Below are positions 1 through 5,039 of a stretch of DNA of 5,997 bases, piece by piece (the first letter of the stretch is position 1; each line of letters opens with the position of its first letter). This DNA comes from Prevotella sp. GTDB taxonomy: Bacteria; Bacteroidota; Bacteroidia; Bacteroidales; Bacteroidaceae. A program made the position numbers and the translations under genes. The stretch is from assembly GCA_022732315.1 (NCBI GenBank), contig JAIJUV010000157.1:1-5997 (forward strand). The letters are read 5' to 3'. The notes beneath the pieces are model-generated. The model was not told the DNA's origin and did no database searches. It saw only the letters and a list, made by a program, of their open reading frames with translations.

Positions 1-80
1 ATACCTACCAAATCTACAAATCCCATGGCGAAGAAACAGAGCATCACCGGGATGATTGATAACTTTGATGATTTATTCAT
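1..80 (-). CDS. MFS sugar permease (FucP/glucose-galactose type), N-terminal 26 codons only
   Basis: The gene starts at the ATG complementary to 78-80 and runs off the left edge. The visible N-terminus begins MNKSSKLSIIPVMLC and continues into the first membrane helix, FFAMGFVDLVG. That start is characteristic of the Bacteroidota MFS sugar transporters related to FucP, which bring monosaccharides such as fructose across the inner membrane. In fructan loci of this phylum such a permease commonly sits beside GH32 enzymes and a fructokinase, and a GH32 gene on the same strand lies at the other end of this window. The upstream region carries a promoter and an operator-like repeat, so the gene is probably transcribed on its own rather than by read-through. 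The substrate is inferred from context. Only about 6% of the protein is visible. Confidence 0.75.
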   Translation of the reverse strand, partial: MNKSSKLSIIPVMLCFFAMGFVDLVG

Positions 81-114
81 AATTGTTAGCGTTATTGTTT
101 CTATTTTGCTGGTG

Positions 115-122
115 CAAAGGTA
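115..122 (-). promoter_or_regulatory. Bacteroidota -7 box for the MFS permease
   Basis: Read on the minus strand this is TACCTTTG, an exact match to the TAnnTTTG consensus, followed by C. It lies 35 nt upstream of the permease ATG and predicts transcription starting near 108, giving a leader of roughly 28 nt. No TTTG is present at the expected distance upstream; that position is A/T-rich and lies inside the inverted repeat at 124-162. A promoter with a good -7 box and no -33 box, overlapped by a repeat, fits activator-dependent or operator-controlled expression. Confidence 0.65.
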
Positions 123-123
123 G

Positions 124-162
124 CGATAAACGATATATAGCATTATAAAATATCGTTCATCG
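124..162. promoter_or_regulatory. 13-bp inverted repeat, candidate operator at the permease promoter
   Basis: The sequence reads CGATAAACGATAT, 13 intervening bases, then ATATCGTTCATCG. The arms pair at 12 of 13 positions, and the inner 8 bp (AACGATAT/ATATCGTT) are perfect. The inner 8-bp arms are centred 21 bp apart, two helical turns, as expected for a dimeric regulator on one DNA face. The repeat covers about -15 to -53 relative to the predicted transcription start. Known fructan loci of Bacteroides are controlled by hybrid two-component regulators that sense fructose; whether one acts here cannot be seen. As the repeat lies upstream of the predicted start it is more likely a DNA site than an RNA hairpin. 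Confidence 0.5.
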
Positions 163-181
163 GCTACCATTTTTGTTGCAT

Positions 182-197
182 TGTTACATCTGTAACA
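182..197. promoter_or_regulatory. 16-bp palindrome TGTTACA-TC-TGTAACA
   Basis: This is a perfect 7-bp inverted repeat with a 2-bp spacer, the geometry of a typical dimeric repressor or Crp-like binding site. It sits about 75-90 bp upstream of the predicted permease transcription start, outside any intact gene. Its right half is part of a longer sequence repeated in inverted orientation at 1128-1149. The binding protein is unknown. Confidence 0.35.
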
Positions 198-296
198 CTC
201 TTAGAAACAATTATCTTATAGATTCAGTTCTTAACAGATGAGTTACTTGATATCGTAAACCTGATTAACATTAATTATTCTATCACACAAAACATT

Positions 297-320
297 TTAC
301 AATCCAAGTTTATGAATCTT
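297..320 (-). pseudogene. GH32 3'-end remnant (tail KIHKLGL-stop)
   Basis: On the minus strand these 24 bases encode KIHKLGL and a TAA stop. The intact GH32 gene at the right side ends KVHKLSL and TAA, and the two 24-bp stretches (297-320 and 5040-5063) agree at 21 of 24 bases in the same orientation. Similarity stops at the stop codon on one side and at about 320 on the other, where the sequence becomes the neighbouring fragment. This is either the leftover end of a second GH32 gene that once preceded the permease, or a direct repeat made when the intervening DNA entered at a GH32 3' end. It has no coding potential of its own. Confidence 0.6.
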
Positions 321-595
321 ATAGAGGTCTTTGCTGATGAATATATTTGTTGATAAGCCAAATCAGCCTCTACCGGTTGGCCATTCAGAATGAACCATTC
401 CCTTTTTACAGATGGATTTCCAAAATCCGACATGACATCTGCGAGTTCAGATTTAGTAACAACATGCCCTAGCGTATCTATAATATGACCACACTGGTCA
501 TGCTGGATTCAAAATATGCACCTTTTTAAAGTGGGCTCAAAAATCAATTTGTGAACTCCTCTTTCTTCCAAATCGTGCTTCAGTTTATTTACTCT
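321..595 (-). pseudogene. Decayed fragment, resembling part of a Bacteroidota ORF6N/PLD-like protein
   Basis: One minus-strand frame reads VNKLKHDLEERGVHKLIFEP and a few more residues, hits an in-frame TGA at 509-511, and then continues for about 60 residues through GHVVTKSELADVMSDFGNPS and EWFILNGQPVEADLAYQQIY to SSAKTSI. The second part resembles, from memory, the segment of Bacteroidota proteins that pair an ORF6N-type DNA-binding region with a PLD-like part, where 'SAKxSIY' normally runs on into 'VIDNYIGLKTL'. Here it breaks at about 320 and joins the GH32 tail; out of that homology the frame runs to a stop at 275-277. There is no start codon, the frame is interrupted and both ends are lost, so it is not functional. 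Family assignment is tentative; the first 27 residues may come from a different gene. Confidence 0.45.
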
Positions 596-801
596 TTTGG
601 ACGAGCGTTAAGACCATCCATCGCATAGAGCAAAGAACCGCCTTTAAGCAGAAAGTTGTCCTTATACAGACTTACAGATACCCTGTACAGCAGTCGCTCG
701 TTGAAGTATCTTGCAAGAAGATACATATATTTATAGCTTGTCTCGTTCATCAGTTTGAGCAGACGAGTCTTGACAGACTTGCCATAGTTTTTCTTTCCCA
801 T
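589..801 (-). pseudogene. abiEii: AbiEii/AbiGii-family nucleotidyltransferase toxin, 3'-truncated
   Basis: The frame starts MGKKNYGKSVKTRLLKLMNE and runs to GGSLLYAMDGLNARP before ending two residues later. This is the N-terminus of the AbiEii/AbiGii toxins, which are nucleotidyltransferases of about 250-300 residues acting in type IV toxin-antitoxin phage-defence pairs. The GGS of the nucleotidyltransferase signature is present (residues 54-56), but the family's following DxD metal-binding acidic pair and everything after it are gone, replaced from about 595 by an unrelated frame. The 70-residue product cannot be catalytic. Its ATG lies 1 nt after the stop codon of the antitoxin fragment, preserving the usual operon order. 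Family recognition is by motif memory, not a search. Confidence 0.8.
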
Positions 802-802
802 T

Positions 803-985
803 TTATTCTATTGCTATTTCAAGATAATTTTTCAAAATATTGGCAACCCTAAGCCGTTTTGCGTATTCTGCCAATTGGCTTAGGTTGCGGTTCTGTTTCT
901 TCAGATAATTTCGTATCACCTCGGAGCATACTTCCAATCCGATTTTGTTACGATACTTGACGGCATCACATACACTACGTTCCAT
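803..985 (-). pseudogene. abiEi: AbiEi-family antitoxin, 5'-truncated C-terminal part
   Basis: The 60 residues begin MERSVCDAVKYRNKIGLEV and include NYLKKQNRNLSQLAEYAKRL near the end. This matches the C-terminal region of AbiEi-type antitoxins of Bacteroidota, where an equivalent 'E(K/R)xVCDAxKYRNKIGL' follows the central domain. A full antitoxin is about 200 residues with an N-terminal winged helix that binds the operon promoter; that portion is missing. Immediately upstream in frame is a TAG stop (988-990), and beyond about 985 the sequence belongs to an unrelated plus-strand fragment. The ATG at 983-985 may therefore be just an internal methionine. Together with the truncated toxin it is a dead AbiE operon with both outer ends removed and the inner junction kept. 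Confidence 0.7.
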
Positions 986-987
986 AT

Positions 988-1137
988 ACTATCGCCAATG
1001 GCCAATTGTGCAAAAAACTTATAATAGCTTATCAATATAACCCTAACGAAAAAAGAGTATTTGCGGCGTTTGAAAAGAACAATAAAATATATGGGGAATT
1101 TGGATCAAGTACAAATTTACTTATTGATTTCAAATAG
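988..1137 (+). pseudogene. 3' end of an unidentified plus-strand gene
   Basis: An open frame without a start codon reads about 49 residues, including KKLIIAYQYNPNEKRVFAAF and KIYGEFGSSTNLLIDFK, before TAG at 1135-1137. Its composition is protein-like (mixed charged and aromatic residues, no low complexity), unlike the other frames here. It abuts the point where the AbiEi antitoxin is cut off (about 985-990), so this looks like a junction between two unrelated broken genes facing away from each other. I do not recognise the family. It may equally be a chance open frame. From 1138 to about 1238 I see no gene, only A/T-rich spacer. Confidence 0.3.
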
Positions 1138-1238
1138 TGTTACAGATGTCATCAAGAAAAAAGTCCTGAGACATCATAAGAAAATGCTTCATTACCAAAA
1201 TAAACGTCTCCAAAAGTGCGTTTCTCAAATTTTATTTG

Positions 1239-1277
1239 TACTTTTGCCGTGTCATTCAGAACTTTGTTTTATTTTTG
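1239..1277 (+). promoter_or_regulatory. Tandem Bacteroidota -7 boxes upstream of the LytTR gene
   Basis: Two exact TAnnTTTG matches lie on the plus strand: TACTTTTG at 1239-1246 and TATTTTTG at 1270-1277. A TTTG at 1243-1246 stands 23 bp before the second box, slightly longer than the usual spacing; the first box has no clear -33 partner. The downstream box predicts a start near 1283 and a leader of about 120 nt before the LytTR ATG, long enough to hold the small ORF and hairpin described next. The two boxes may be alternative promoters, or only one may be used. Confidence 0.5.
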
Positions 1278-1306
1278 CAGCACGATAATAAACAAAATGT
1301 CTGGAT

Positions 1307-1390
1307 ATGGCAAGCATCCCGGTGCACCAACAGAGTAGCTTAGGTACTCTGATAAAGAAGATAAATGATAGTGCTGCGTTAATTAAATAA
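1307..1390 (+). CDS. Possible 27-aa microprotein in the LytTR leader
   Basis: An ATG about 24 nt after the predicted transcription start opens a 27-codon frame, beginning MASIPVHQQSSLG and ending KKINDSAALIK before TAA at 1388-1390. It stops 12 nt before the LytTR start, so it could be the first cistron of that operon or a regulatory upstream ORF. The C-terminal half looks like an amphipathic helix. An alternative 13-codon frame (ATG 1297, stop 1336-1338) overlaps it, and a hairpin (arms CAGAGTA 1331-1337 and TACTCTG 1345-1351, 7-nt loop) lies inside. I do not recognise the sequence. Nothing but position and amino-acid composition supports it. Confidence 0.3.
   Translation: MASIPVHQQSSLGTLIKKINDSAALIK
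1331..1351 (+). other. Hairpin in the LytTR-gene leader
   Basis: CAGAGTA (1331-1337) pairs perfectly with TACTCTG (1345-1351) around a 7-nt loop. It directly follows the 8-bp palindrome GGTGCACC (1321-1328). It lies in the predicted 5' leader, is not followed by a U-tract and so is not a standard terminator. It also covers the stop codon of the 13-codon frame at 1297-1338. A role in leader folding is possible but unproven. Confidence 0.3.
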
Positions 1391-1402
1391 ATCAGATTCA
1401 AC

Positions 1403-2227
1403 ATGTCGTTTCTAACTCGAACATATCCTTTTAAACAGAGTAAACACTTGCTAAAAGACAGTAGCATCTTTGGCTTCATCATTTGGGTAATTTTATATTT
1501 CCTGCAGCCATTTGAGTTCTGCTTATATCAAGGTAACAAATGCTTTGTTGCTGCCTTATTCGGACTGGTAACTTTTGGATGCTACATAACATACGCTGCA
1601 ACGATATTGAAGTATTTGCATCAAACTATCAAGCCCTGGCGTATCTGGCATGAAGGAGTAGCTATACTCGGACTGATTTTCATCATTGCCTTCGGTAATT
1701 TCCTCCTATTCTCATACTTGTTTCATTATACGATTACATTCAGTCTGTTTCTCTTGTTTCTAAATTGGACTATTATCATAGGCATATTTCTTACGACATT
1801 ATCTATCGGAATGCAATACAACAGAACATTACGAGAGAGAATGGAAGAGTTGTTGCGCAATACAACAAAGGAACAGGAAGAAGTATCTATTACCATCCAT
1901 GATACTAACGTAAGAGGAAACGATCTGTCGATTGCCATCAACGATCTACTTTATATCGAAGCACAGAAAAACAATGTATCCGTCTGTTTTCTAAAAGAAG
2001 GTAATGTTGTTGCTGTTGATATCCATACAACACTAACCCATGCTCTTGAAGAGTTGAAAGAGTTTGAGAACATTTTCCAATGTCACCGTTCTTTTGCTGT
2101 CAATGTGAATAATATCACTTCGGCACGAGGCAACTCAAATGGTTATCAACTGACTCTCGGAAATTGCACAAACATCATACCCGTTTCCCGAAGATTTGTG
2201 CCCAAGTTAAAGACTTATCTTACATAG
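1403..2227 (+). CDS. Membrane-anchored LytTR-type transcriptional regulator (four TM helices)
   Basis: The 274-residue protein has two parts. Residues about 22-136 hold four hydrophobic segments (roughly 21-38, 46-68, 84-107 and 110-133), so the N-terminal half should be in the inner membrane. After a charged linker (about 140-160), residues 172-274 form a LytTR DNA-binding domain. It shows DLLYIEAQKNNVSVCF for the first strands, the CHRSFAVNVNNI element (family form 'HRSFLVNL..I'), and GYQLTL...IIPVSRRFVPKLKTYL at the end. LytTR proteins bind paired short direct repeats in promoters. This one lacks a receiver domain and no histidine kinase is seen, so the membrane part probably senses the signal itself or through a partner. 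It lies upstream of, and in the same direction as, the TonB-dependent receptor gene and is its likely regulator. The ATG start places the first helix normally. Confidence 0.88.
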   Translation: MSFLTRTYPFKQSKHLLKDSSIFGFIIWVILYFLQPFEFCLYQGNKCFVAALFGLVTFGCYITYAATILKYLHQTIKPWRIWHEGVAILGLIFIIAFGNFLLFSYLFHYTITFSLFLLFLNWTIIIGIFLTTLSIGMQYNRTLRERMEELLRNTTKEQEEVSITIHDTNVRGNDLSIAINDLLYIEAQKNNVSVCFLKEGNVVAVDIHTTLTHALEELKEFENIFQCHRSFAVNVNNITSARGNSNGYQLTLGNCTNIIPVSRRFVPKLKTYLT

Positions 2228-2243
2228 TTATTTGTCCTTCAAC

Positions 2244-2289
2244 TTAGTTATTCGGCATCTTAACTAGCTTTCTATCATAAGTTTTAGTT
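2244..2289 (+). promoter_or_regulatory. TTAGTT repeats upstream of the receptor gene, candidate LytTR sites
   Basis: TTAGTT occurs at 2244-2249 and again at 2284-2289, 40 bp apart (about four helical turns). Between them is the inverted half-copy TAACTA (2261-2266), which pairs with TAGTTA at 2245-2250. The cluster sits about 50-96 bp upstream of the predicted receptor transcription start, where an activator would bind. LytTR proteins usually bind 9-bp direct repeats with a GTT core about two turns apart, so the match in core is suggestive and the spacing is not typical. Confidence 0.3.
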
Positions 2290-2303
2290 GTATATCCGAA
2301 GAA

Positions 2304-2335
2304 TTTGGTAACTCCAGTTTCATGCAGTATCTTTG
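2304..2335 (+). promoter_or_regulatory. Canonical Bacteroidota promoter of the TonB-dependent receptor gene
   Basis: TTTG at 2304-2307, a 20-bp spacer and TATCTTTG at 2328-2335 match the Bacteroidota -33/-7 consensus exactly. The predicted transcription start is about 2340-2343, which coincides with the ATG at 2340. This makes the upstream in-frame ATG at 2322 unusable on this transcript and suggests a leaderless or nearly leaderless message. The receptor and TPR genes can therefore be expressed separately from the LytTR gene. Confidence 0.6.
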
Positions 2336-2339
2336 CGGC

Positions 2340-4394
2340 ATGAAACATCGAATAATACATATCGCATTGCTGCTGACTTCAGTCTGCAACCTGGCTGCAC
2401 AGACCATCATATCAGGCATGGTAAAAAGCGGTCAGGAACCGCTTGCAGGTGCCAATGTTTTCATCATGGGCACAATTGATGGATGCCTGACAGATTCTCT
2501 GGGCAGGTTTTCCTTTTCCACATCAAAAACCGGAGAAGCGTCTATCAAGATTACCATGATTGGTTTTGAAGAATATATGCAGACTACAGATGCCTGCAAG
2601 TTACATAATCTTTCTATCCAAATGAAAGAAAAAGCTACGGCAATCCAAGAAGTTGTAATATCTGCCAGCACTTACAGTTTCGGGAAAAGTGACAACTTCA
2701 GGACTATGGATGCCTTAGATGTTGTGATGGCAGGTAATTCATGCGGGGACATTGTTGCAGCCCTGCAAACTTTACCCGGCACTCAAAAAGTGGGAGAAAA
2801 TGGAAAGCTCTATGTCCGTGGTGGAGAAAGCGAAGAATGCCAGACTTTCATTAACGGAATGCACGTCCTTGTTCCATATAGTACAAACACAGAAAATACT
2901 GCTGTACGTGGACGATTCTCTCCTTTTATATTTAAAGGTATCAACTTTTCTCTTGGTGGATATAGCGGAGAATATGGACAAGCACTTTCCTCCGTTCTCC
3001 CTATGGAAACATCAGATGCTGCAACAAGTGACAAATATGGAGTCAGCGCATCATTGGTTGACTGGAACATCGGTGGCACCAAGGCATATTCCCACAGCAG
3101 CTTATCCTTTAATGCCGCACTGACAAGTTTGGGAATCTACAATCAGTTATTTTCAGAAAGGCTTGATTTCAACAAGCCTTATCTAAAACTATCTGGCGAA
3201 TCACAATACAAGAATGAATTCCGAAATGCCGGAATATTGAAAACATACGTTGGCTATGATTTTACATCTGTAGGACAACATATAGATACCCAAAACCTTA
3301 TGCTCAAAGAGAATAATATCTATGCCAACACAACCTACAAAGCACAGTGGGGTGCTGGTTACACGCTCTTTTGCGGTATGGCAAACTCATCGGTATTCAA
3401 CGATATAGAAGATGCGAAGTTTGCTGGTGACCGATATTACAACTTCAGAAATGAGATACATCTGAAAACAGAAATACGTAAGGTTTGCTCGGATGCACTA
3501 AAAATATCGGCAGGAATTGAGGACTATCAGCGAAACAGCCTCATGAAGTACGAAAACGATTGCTACAAGTTGGATTATAATATTCTTGCTGCTCATATTG
3601 ATGTCCAATGGAGGATGATGCCCCATATGTTCCTGAATATTTCGACAAGGACAGAATATATGACTCATGCCAACTGGCTGTTTATGCCAAGGGCTACACT
3701 ATGCTATATTCCCAACAAGAATTTTCAGCTTTCATTCGCTACCGGCCGATATAGCCAGACTCCTGGAGATGACTATCTTGCAACAAACAAGAAATCTCTT
3801 GGACAAAGTACGGCAGATCATGCAATCCTATCCATACAATATAAATCGCCTGGTACACTCATACGAATAGAACCCTACTGGAAAAAATATCAGCGATTGC
3901 CTTTATGGGAAAAGGGTATTTACCAACCGAAAGGATATGGAAAGAGTAAAGGTATAGACATTTTTGTAGAAGAGCATTCGCTTTTCAAACATCTGACCAC
4001 AGCATTTTCATATTCCTACAACGATTCCAAGCGATTCTATCACGAATACACAGAAGAGCGAATACCTGACTACGCCTCAAGGCATAATCTGAGATTGACA
4101 GCAAAATATTCATTCGGCAAAGCAATCATCGGGCTGACTGAATCGTATGCAAGCGGACGTCATTTTCTTATTGGCAAGACACCACATTATAATAGCGTAG
4201 ATATAAACCTTACTTATCTGCTAAGTCCCAAGGTCATTATCTATTCTTCTCTGAACAACATCCTCGGCCGTACAAACATTTTCGGATATAATACTAACGG
4301 ACGTTCGATAGTTCCATCTAGAGACAGATTTTTATATATAGGCATATTTGTTTCACTTAAAAATAATAAAGCATATGACATTTCAAACTTTTAA
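2340..4394 (+). CDS. TonB-dependent outer-membrane receptor with carboxypeptidase-like N-terminal domain
   Basis: From the chosen start the protein has 684 residues. A signal peptide (residues 1-20, MKHRIIHIALLLTSVCNLAA, then Q) sends it to the envelope. Residues about 22-97 are a CarboxypepD_reg-like beta-sandwich (GANVFIMGT, TDSLGRFSF, ITMIGFEEY). They are followed by a short EVVISAS stretch and a plug domain at about 112-225 with LQTLPGTQKVGENGKLYVRG, FINGMHVLVPY and GGYSGEYGQALSSVL. The remainder is a beta-barrel ending SLNNILGRTNIFGY and RFLYIGIFVSL. Such receptors import scarce substrates with energy from TonB/ExbBD. At under 700 residues it is shorter than SusC-type receptors and no SusD partner follows, so it is not a glycan SusC/SusD pair; the substrate is unknown. 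The ATG at 2322 would add six residues but lies inside the promoter. Eleven residues after the last barrel strand run into the next gene. Confidence 0.88.
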   Translation: MKHRIIHIALLLTSVCNLAAQTIISGMVKSGQEPLAGANVFIMGTIDGCLTDSLGRFSFSTSKTGEASIKITMIGFEEYMQTTDACKLHNLSIQMKEKATAIQEVVISASTYSFGKSDNFRTMDALDVVMAGNSCGDIVAALQTLPGTQKVGENGKLYVRGGESEECQTFINGMHVLVPYSTNTENTAVRGRFSPFIFKGINFSLGGYSGEYGQALSSVLPMETSDAATSDKYGVSASLVDWNIGGTKAYSHSSLSFNAALTSLGIYNQLFSERLDFNKPYLKLSGESQYKNEFRNAGILKTYVGYDFTSVGQHIDTQNLMLKENNIYANTTYKAQWGAGYTLFCGMANSSVFNDIEDAKFAGDRYYNFRNEIHLKTEIRKVCSDALKISAGIEDYQRNSLMKYENDCYKLDYNILAAHIDVQWRMMPHMFLNISTRTEYMTHANWLFMPRATLCYIPNKNFQLSFATGRYSQTPGDDYLATNKKSLGQSTADHAILSIQYKSPGTLIRIEPYWKKYQRLPLWEKGIYQPKGYGKSKGIDIFVEEHSLFKHLTTAFSYSYNDSKRFYHEYTEERIPDYASRHNLRLTAKYSFGKAIIGLTESYASGRHFLIGKTPHYNSVDINLTYLLSPKVIIYSSLNNILGRTNIFGYNTNGRSIVPSRDRFLYIGIFVSLKNNKAYDISNF

Positions 4395-4905
4395 ACGATT
4401 CGTATTGATGTCAGTCTTCTTCATGACAACATCTGTAGTTATCTATGCCCAGCAATCCACAATGCAGGGACTTATCGGACAGTCGCTTGCTAAACTTCAG
4501 CAACCGACATCAGAGAGCATACTTAATTGTATTGCAGAGATGAAGCGTATTGATGATATGTTTCCTGATAGCATCCAGCCCAAGTTTCAGATAGCTTTGC
4601 AAAGTCTCAATTATTCCGTGATGAATCCGCATGCTCCACAAACAGAAAATCTTCTAAAAGAGACAGAAGAAACTATTGCCAAGATGGAGAATATAAAGCA
4701 TGCTGACCCGTCTGACATCTGTACCCTTCGCGGTTTTCTCTATATGGTACGCATCGTACAGAATCCTGGGCAAAACGGTCAACGCTATTATCTGGAAGTG
4801 ATGCAGGATTACGAGAAAGCTCTCAAACTCAACCCTGATAATCAACTGGCCAAACAATTGCAGCAAAAGTTTTTTGAGGGAATGAAACAGCAAACCGGTA
4901 AATAA
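4375..4905 (+). CDS. Exported TPR-like protein, partner of the receptor
   Basis: The ATG at 4375 gives 176 residues and overlaps the receptor gene by 20 nt, suggesting translational coupling. An upstream TTG at 4348 would add nine residues but is a poorer start. Residues 1-26 form a signal peptide (KR followed by FVLMSVFFMTTSVVIYA, then QQ), with no lipobox cysteine, so the protein is probably periplasmic. The rest is predicted helical. Residues about 113-131 (DICTLRGFLYMVRIV) and 140-170 (EVMQDYEKALKLNPDNQLAK) have the TPR pattern, the latter with the typical 'YEKALKLNP' turn. It resembles small secreted TPR proteins of Bacteroidota with a 'GFLYxxRI' and 'ALxLNPxN' layout, but ends soon after the last repeat and may be a short version. 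Its role, perhaps docking with the receptor's periplasmic side, is inference from the gene order. Confidence 0.8.
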   Translation: MTFQTFKRFVLMSVFFMTTSVVIYAQQSTMQGLIGQSLAKLQQPTSESILNCIAEMKRIDDMFPDSIQPKFQIALQSLNYSVMNPHAPQTENLLKETEETIAKMENIKHADPSDICTLRGFLYMVRIVQNPGQNGQRYYLEVMQDYEKALKLNPDNQLAKQLQQKFFEGMKQQTGK

Positions 4906-4947
4906 GAAACAGAGGTTGTTTTATCCACGGACAATCTCCCCTGAGCC

Positions 4948-4989
4948 AAAAAAAGAGTCGCAACCTAAAATATTATCAGGTTGCGACTC
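4948..4989 (-). terminator. Rho-independent terminator of the GH32 gene
   Basis: GAGTCGCAACCT (4955-4966) and AGGTTGCGACTC (4978-4989) form a perfect 12-bp stem with an 11-nt loop. Read on the minus strand the stem is followed directly by seven U residues (4954-4948), the standard intrinsic terminator. It starts about 50 nt after the GH32 stop codon. On the plus strand the hairpin is followed by ATTACTATTT, a weak U-tract, so it may also stop the converging TPR transcript less efficiently. It shows that GH32 transcription ends before the inserted module. Confidence 0.88.
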
Positions 4990-5039
4990 ATTACTATTTA
5001 CATTTAAACCTACAATTCGACCATACAATATCTACGTGA

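Larger units (their letters stand above)
186..1149. repeat. Imperfect 22-bp inverted repeat pair (186-207 and 1128-1149)
   Basis: Bases 186-199 (ACATCTGTAACACT) occur exactly in reverse complement at 1136-1149. Extending to 186-207 against 1149-1128 gives 20 of 22 identical positions. The pair brackets the block of broken genes, from the GH32 tail to the unidentified plus-strand fragment. It could mark the ends of an older inserted or rearranged segment, or be two copies of a common regulatory motif. No transposase is visible inside and no target duplication was found. Confidence 0.35.

Noticed and set aside
485..501. Palindrome ATGACCA-CAC-TGGTCAT
   Set aside because: It is a perfect 7-bp inverted repeat but lies inside the decayed coding fragment, with no promoter nearby; most likely chance.
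1145..1175. Short inverted repeat GATGTC/GACATC after the plus-strand fragment, considered as a terminator
   Set aside because: The stem is only 6 bp with a 19-nt loop and no following U-tract.
1061..1288. 75-residue plus-strand open frame starting MRRLKRTIKYM
   Set aside because: It overlaps the better-looking start-less frame ending at 1137 and both promoter boxes, has a basic, low-quality composition and no recognisable motif.
1252..1482. 76-residue minus-strand open frame
   Set aside because: It is antisense to the LytTR leader and gene start, and its hydrophobic stretch only mirrors the coding strand.
2752..3123. Plus-strand 123-residue frame and minus-strand frames inside the receptor gene
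   Set aside because: They are shadows of the receptor reading frame, which carries continuous family motifs through this whole stretch.
2340..4905. SusC/SusD-type glycan uptake pair for the neighbouring fructan genes
   Set aside because: The receptor is too short for SusC, lies on the opposite strand to GH32, and the following gene is a 176-residue TPR-like protein without a lipoprotein signal or SusD motifs.
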